Shown piece after piece: positions 60,001-64,000 of a stretch of DNA of 64,000 nucleotides. Below the pieces are notes generated by a model. That model saw only the letters and a program-made list of their open reading frames with translations, was not told the DNA's origin and did not search any database. The DNA is taken from assembly GCF_018873765.1 (NCBI RefSeq), contig NC_057923.1, forward strand, positions 58,336,593-58,400,592, given 5' to 3'. The first letter of the stretch is position 1; every line of letters begins with the position of its first letter. The position numbers and the translations under genes are program-made. The stretch is from Telopea speciosissima. Its lineage: Eukaryota > Streptophyta > Magnoliopsida > Proteales > Proteaceae.

Positions 60001-61275
60001 CTTACTTCTGTCCGCATTTTGATTTCCTTGGCTGCTCTACATCACTGGCCATTATTTCAGCTTGACGTTAAGAATGCGTTCTTGCATGGGGACCTCCTTG
60101 AGGAGGTGTATATGGAGCAACCTCCTGGGTTTGTTGCTCAGGGGGAGTCTGGTAAGGTGTGTAAGCTGAGGAAATCTTTGTATGGGCTGAAGCAGTCACC
60201 GCGAGCCTGGTTTGGCCACTTTACAGATGTTGTGCTGGAGTTTGGCTTGACTCGGTCTGAGAGTGATCACTCAGTGTTTTTCAGGCAGTCAGATGCAGGG
60301 AAGATATTTTTGATCGTTTATGTAGATGATATTGTTATTACAGGAGATGACTCTTCAGGTATTGAGAGCTTGAAGACATGTTTGGGACAGCAATTCTAGA
60401 CTAAGGACTTGGGACGACTAAAGTACTTCTTGGGTATTGAGGTAGCTCAATCAAGGAAAGGGATTTTGCTCTCATAGCGAAAATATGTGCTTGATTTACT
60501 TTCAGAGACAGGATTATTGGGCTCTAGGCCTTTGGATACTCCTATGGATCCAAATGTGAAACTCAAGGCAGAGGATGGGGATGTTCTGGATGATCCAGAG
60601 AAGTATCGAAGGCTTGTAGGGAAATTCAACTATTTGACTGTGACTAGACCTGACATCTCTTTTCCTGTCAGTGTACTGAGTCAATTTATGTCCGCCCAAA
60701 GGACAGCTCATTGGGAGACAGTTATAAGGGTGTTGAGATATATAAAGAAGGATCCAGGCCGTGGTCTCTTGTATGCTAATCATGGTCATAGAAGGATTGA
60801 AGGATTTACTGATGCAGATTGGGCAGGTTCTCCTATTGATAGAAAGTCTACTTCGGGCTATTGTGTCTTTGTTGGAGGGAACCTCGTTTCATGGAAGAGC
60901 AAGAAACAGGCTGTAGTAGCTCGGTCTAGTGCAGAGTCGGAGTATCGGGCTATGGATCATGGCACTTGTGAACTAATGTGGATTAAACAGTTGATGATCG
61001 AACTTGGATTTGGTGATGATTCTCCTATGCTGTTGTGGTGTGACAATCAGGCTGCTATTCATATTTTTGAGAATTCAGTGTTTCATGAGAGAACGAAACA
61101 CATTGAGATTGATTGTCATTTTGTTCGTGAGAAGCTACAGCAAGGGATTATTTCCCCTCGCTATATTCGTACTGGGGAGCAGCTTGCTGATTTGTTCACC
61201 AAGTCTTTGGGAAGTATGAGAGTGAATTACATTTGTACCAAGCTGGGCATGATTAACATCTATGCTCCAGCATGA
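57074..61275 (+). pseudogene. gag-pol polyprotein of the copia element (one frameshift, two amber codons)
   Basis: Starts MGDAKTTMTELFSSSHRITE. Gag (UBN2-type) occupies about 57140-57700, and a CCHC knuckle (CHHCGRAGYIQRFCWKLHG) lies at about 57855-57910. Protease WIIDSGASDHMTG is at about 58113. The integrase zinc region is at HIHCRLGHPS..CESCQFGKLH (58480-58600), and its core has LVHSDVWGP, LRSDNAKEYFS and NGVAERKNRHLME. RT runs about 59780-60480 with FQLDVKNAFLHGD and YVDDIVITGDD; RNase H with SSAESEYRAM and WCDNQAAIHI extends to 61275. A frameshift lies between about 58615 and 58654 at the end of the integrase zinc region. TAG codons at 60397-60399 and 60475-60477 replace what are normally CAG codons (FQTKDLG, LSQRKY). 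The element is not autonomous, but all catalytic residues remain. Confidence 0.93.
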
Positions 61276-61282
61276 GGGGGAG
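61272..61282 (+). promoter_or_regulatory. Polypurine tract of the copia element
   Basis: ATGAGGGGGAG abuts the 3' LTR start TGTTAGAAG, and it overlaps the polyprotein stop codon TGA. Confidence 0.85.
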
Positions 61283-61506
61283 TGTTAGAAGTAAGGGGGA
61301 GTCGTGAATAGGCTAGCGTCAGCCCCTATTCACAATTCCCCTATTGGGGGTATTTTTGTCTATTGGGGTTATTTGTTTTAACCTATTTAATAATATGTTT
61401 TGGGGGCAGTTAGACTCACGGCTGCAGCCCCTATTCTGCAGATTCTCTTCTTCCTCCTCTCTTCTTCTTTCTTCTCCTTTCTTCTTCTTCTTTCACTTTT
61501 ATAACA
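61283..61506 (+). repeat. 3' LTR of the copia element
   Basis: 224 bp. It has an extra 14 bp in the CT-rich tract (CCTCCTCTCTTC region) and about five substitutions relative to the 5' LTR. Two of the clear ones are G/A or C/T (for example CACGATT/CACAATT), as expected for decayed methylated cytosines. Confidence 0.95.
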
Positions 61507-62389
61507 GATAATAACACCAAATCTATTGATACCAAATTATGCTTACTATAATAATGCATAACTGTTTGCATTATGCTATTTTATTATAACTTATAAGGTT
61601 TTTGTTTCCTTGAGCAAAATTGCTTAACTTTAAAAATGACTAAAAAAAAATTCCCTGTCACAATCATGCATATTTTTCTTTCTTTCTTTTTTTGCGAAAG
61701 TGAACTAAAAATGAAGTTCAATACATTATCTCCCATATTTTCTCAGCTAAAAGTAGATTAAACCAATTAATCTTGTACATAGTTCCAAATCTAATAATAC
61801 CAAGAGCACTCTTCAGAGATCAAGAATTAATCATGTCTCAAACATCCATTACCCAGCACAGGAAGTTCCTTTTAAAATAAATCCAGATAAATGTTGCATC
61901 ATCATTCCTCCTTGGCTCCTCCTCCTGAGATATTATGTAATTTCATGTTGGTTCTCTCAAGCTAGAAATGTATTATAGTGGTTTCTGATTTGAAAATTTA
62001 AAATGGAGATGATTGGCACCCATTATTATGGGAGAGGGTTCTCTTATTACAAACTAGTTTGCATTCAAGCTTCTTTTATCTGCATGTGATAAAAAATGAC
62101 TCAGTAATCTTCTTGAGATAAGTTGGGAACATATCTGCAACCTCATGATTGTGCTGCAGAAGCAGAACTGCAGATTGTCAATTAATTGCAACATGAATCA
62201 AGCCAGAGCCCTAAGCCCACCTATAGGTCAGTTTACGAGAAAAGAAATCTGTCATTGCAATCAGTGCCACAGCAATGCATAAGTGTTTTTCCAAACTTGT
62301 AAAAGGCAACAAGAAATAGGCTAATAAAGGAAGGGGGGGGGGGGGAGTCTTCCAACACTAAGAGAACTACAATTACACCAAAATATGAG

Positions 62390-63270
62390 ATTCATACTTG
62401 GTTGATTTTTCTGGTGCTCAACAGGATGAGGTGTCTGTTAATCACCTCTTTATCCATTGTGACTTTGTAAGGGAACACCAACTCCTAGACCTCGTCAAAT
62501 TTCAAAATATGTTGGAGTAATCCGTTAGAAATTCTTGACCTGGTGACATTTTAGAGCTGCATTTTCTTGGCATAAGGGGGAAGCTTTTGCGGAGATTCAC
62601 TCTTATGGGGATTTTATGATCTATCTGAGAAGAGAGTAGTAGTAGAATTTTTTGAGATGCGAGGTCTCTGAGTATGGTTTGTCAAGGCTGCACACCTAGC
62701 TCAAGAGAGATTCAGATACATCTGCTTTCAAACTGTTATGAGACTGGAAGCAGTTAGTTAGGTCCAGACCTTTTGTGGAGATTTCAACACACGAAAAGGG
62801 CCCTCCTTCCTACTGGTACAGTAGTAGCATTGGAATCCCAGGGCTTGGTGGGAGTGCAGGGGTGTTTAGACACCAAGTAGTTAATATTGTGTCGGCTTAT
62901 TCAGGACTGGCAGGCAGGGTAGATACAATTAGACCTCAGTTAAAGGCTATTATTCAGTTTGATAACAAATGCACCACAGGCTTGGACTCACCTAGTGAAA
63001 GGAGATTCAGCTTTAGTAATTAAGTGGGCGTCACAACATGAAGTTGTTCGATGTAGACTGACACAATTTGTTAGGCAAGCTAGATCTTTGTGTAACCACC
63101 GGAGCAACATGTTCATTTGACAATTGAGATCAAATATTTTCAAAGTGGATTATTCAGCATAGGGAGAAAGATTTTTATACATAGGGGAAGTTCCCTTGGG
63201 ATGATTTCAGGACAGGGCTGAGTGCGATTGTTTCTGCAGTATTCTGATTATGCTATAATTTGACTTTCTC
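62390..63270 (+). pseudogene. LINE C-terminal fragment with zf-RVT and RNase H-like domain
   Basis: Frames in order: QDEVSVNHLFIHCDFVRE (about 62425-62480), the zinc-binding end of ORF2; then YSSSIGIPGLGGSAGVFRHQ and VVNIVSAYSGLAGRVDTIRP with QLKAII (about 62815-62960), the start of an RVT_3/RNase H-like domain, continuing degraded to about 63200. Frameshifts and stops are frequent. It lies about 250 bp from exon 2 of the mS41-family gene. Confidence 0.7.
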
Positions 63271-63516
63271 TACTATAGCTTTATCTGGCCTTGTGCTCAA
63301 TAAAATTATTCTGTTATCCAATTGAACAACACATATTCAACAAAATCCAAAACCTAGGAATTTATATAACAACAAAACAGAAACCATTCCATAGGACATC
63401 AGTATCAACCCCATCAAACAAAAAGAAAGCAACTTATCAAAAACAAAAAAACAAAAAGAAAGCAGAAAAGACAAGTTTGACGAGTATACAGGATTCGGAT
63501 AGAAAATATTACATAC

Positions 63517-63665
63517 ATGTTTGCAAGGAATGCCAAGTTTCTTGAGCTTGAGAGTGCGGGTGACAAGCAGCTTCTGGAAATCACCAATCTCTTTTTCAAG
63601 TTTTTCTGCATGGGTTTCAACACCCTTGCCAACTCCACTTACAAACTTCGAAATTCCAACCTTCA
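63517..63665 (-). CDS. IGR-motif mitochondrial ribosomal protein (mS41 family), exon 2
   Basis: Acceptor TTTTGGTTGCAG at 63666 and donor AAACAT|GTATGT at 63517. The 149-nt exon encodes VKVGISKFVSGVGKGVETHA, then EKLEKEIGDFQKLLVTRTLK and LKKLGIPCKH. The GIGRGVE-like GVGKGVETHA and LKKLGIPCKHRKLIL strings are the IGR/SAM-like fold of mS41 (yeast Fyv4), a component of the small mitoribosomal subunit. There is no ATG in this exon, so it depends on exon 1. It is intact. Confidence 0.82.
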
Positions 63666-63779
63666 CTGCAACCAAAACACCAGAAAATGAGGAACGGAAC
63701 CATATTTGGGATACCCTAAAGAGACCCTTGAACCTAAGAGAAGAGTAAGGGTGGAAACAAGATTCTCCTTTTTAATTAC

Positions 63780-63891
63780 CTATGTACTAGCTGGATTTGG
63801 AGAAAAATCTTGAGAATCCACTAGGAACAAAATGTGTCATTGAGAGCGTATTGCTGCTGTTCGAAACCATTCGCTTCCAAATCATTGCCAT
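63780..63891 (-). CDS. mS41-family gene, exon 1 (presequence) with in-frame TAG
   Basis: ATG at 63891 opens MAMIWKRMVSNSSNTLSMTH, continuing to GFSRFFSKSS: basic, Ser-rich, with the RFF-S pattern common at mitochondrial presequence cleavage sites. The exon ends ATAG|GTAATT at 63780, and the phase (one base) matches exon 2 exactly. However, TAG at 63787-63789 interrupts the frame after residue 34, three codons before the splice site. The alternative donor CTA|GTACAT avoids the stop but puts exon 2 out of frame. Either the copy is inactive, the base is a sequence error, or splicing differs. The 113-bp intron 1 (63666-63779) is T-rich near its 3' end. Confidence 0.65.
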
Positions 63892-64000
63892 GGGCACAAT
63901 GAAGTGCAAATACTCCCACCTCTTTGACCTAACTCTTAACCGAGTCTTTTTTCAGTGTGCTCCAAATACTTTACAGAGTTGCAGATCTTCCTTTTTTATA

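Larger units (their letters stand above)
56405..61506 (+). mobile_element. Ty1/copia LTR retrotransposon, structurally complete
   Basis: LTRs of 210 bp (56405-56614) and 224 bp (61283-61506) begin TGTTAGAAG and end TATAACA. The 5-bp GATAA target duplications lie at 56400-56404 and 61507-61511. A canonical initiator-Met PBS and a GAGGGGGAG polypurine tract are present, and domain order is gag-PR-INT-RT-RNaseH. It sits in antisense orientation within intron 2 of the mS41-family gene, the orientation usually better tolerated. The lineage could be Ivana/Oryco-like from the YVDDIVITGDD wording, but this is tentative. Confidence 0.97.
51392..63516 (-). other. Giant intron 2 of the mS41-family gene (12,125 bp)
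   Basis: Bounded by AAACAT|GTATGT and GTGCAG|AGGAAG on the minus strand. It houses a truncated LINE, a MULE cluster with two captured gene fragments, a full copia element in opposite orientation, and a LINE fragment. The stretches 55100-56400 and 61510-62380 are AT-rich with homopolymer runs and show no gene. Confidence 0.75.

Overview
This is a nuclear chromosome segment of a flowering plant, read as eudicot-like; I cannot name the species. The evidence is spliced genes with GT/AG introns and non-coding 5' exons, plant-specific families (F-box, MSBP/MAPR, NDR1/HIN1-like, a plant-type IGR-motif mitochondrial ribosomal protein), and a dense load of plant LTR retrotransposons, L1-type LINEs, tRNA-derived SINEs, foldback MITEs and gene-capturing Mutator-like elements (MULEs). 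No bacterial, plastid or CRISPR features were seen.

Layout. 1-144: possible end of a plus-strand gene. 1009-3060: an intact minus-strand F-box gene with a 466-bp intron in its 5' UTR. 3061-7890: intergenic, with MITE-like repeats, a SINE and a decayed LINE. 7896-21048: a 13-kb Ty3/gypsy element of Tekay/Del type on the minus strand, with 2.8-kb LTRs and a CAAAA target duplication. Its gag-pol is readable but broken by many small indels, and it also carries an extra antisense transcription unit related to the 'putative plant transposon protein' family. 21054-25620: a TIR element interrupted by a solo LTR, a MITE and a LINE fragment. 25895-31909: membrane steroid-binding protein (MSBP) gene on the minus strand, two exons around a 5-kb intron that holds a LINE tail and a 67-bp tandem repeat. 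36609-37662: an NHL/LEA_2 gene with a duplicated N terminus. 38100-41000: MITEs and a SINE. 41188-47055: a 1.9-kb direct duplication whose left copy was hit by a Pack-MULE that captured the 5' part of an NCS1 nucleobase transporter gene; the right copy keeps the empty target site. 47294-48028: another TIR element.

51308-63891: a minus-strand gene for an IGR-motif protein (mitochondrial small-subunit ribosomal protein mS41 family). It has three short exons, the last two separated by a 12.1-kb intron. That intron holds a 5'-truncated LINE with a 20-bp target duplication, a MULE cluster with captured VQ-protein and callose-synthase fragments, a complete but inactivated Ty1/copia element (56405-61506, TSD GATAA) and a LINE fragment. 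Exon 1 of this gene has an in-frame TAG.

The host genes are not an operon; they are independent transcription units spaced by transposons. The main points of interest are the three transduplicated gene fragments, the antisense gene inside the gypsy element, the amber codon in the mS41 gene, and the repeat-expanded tail of MSBP.
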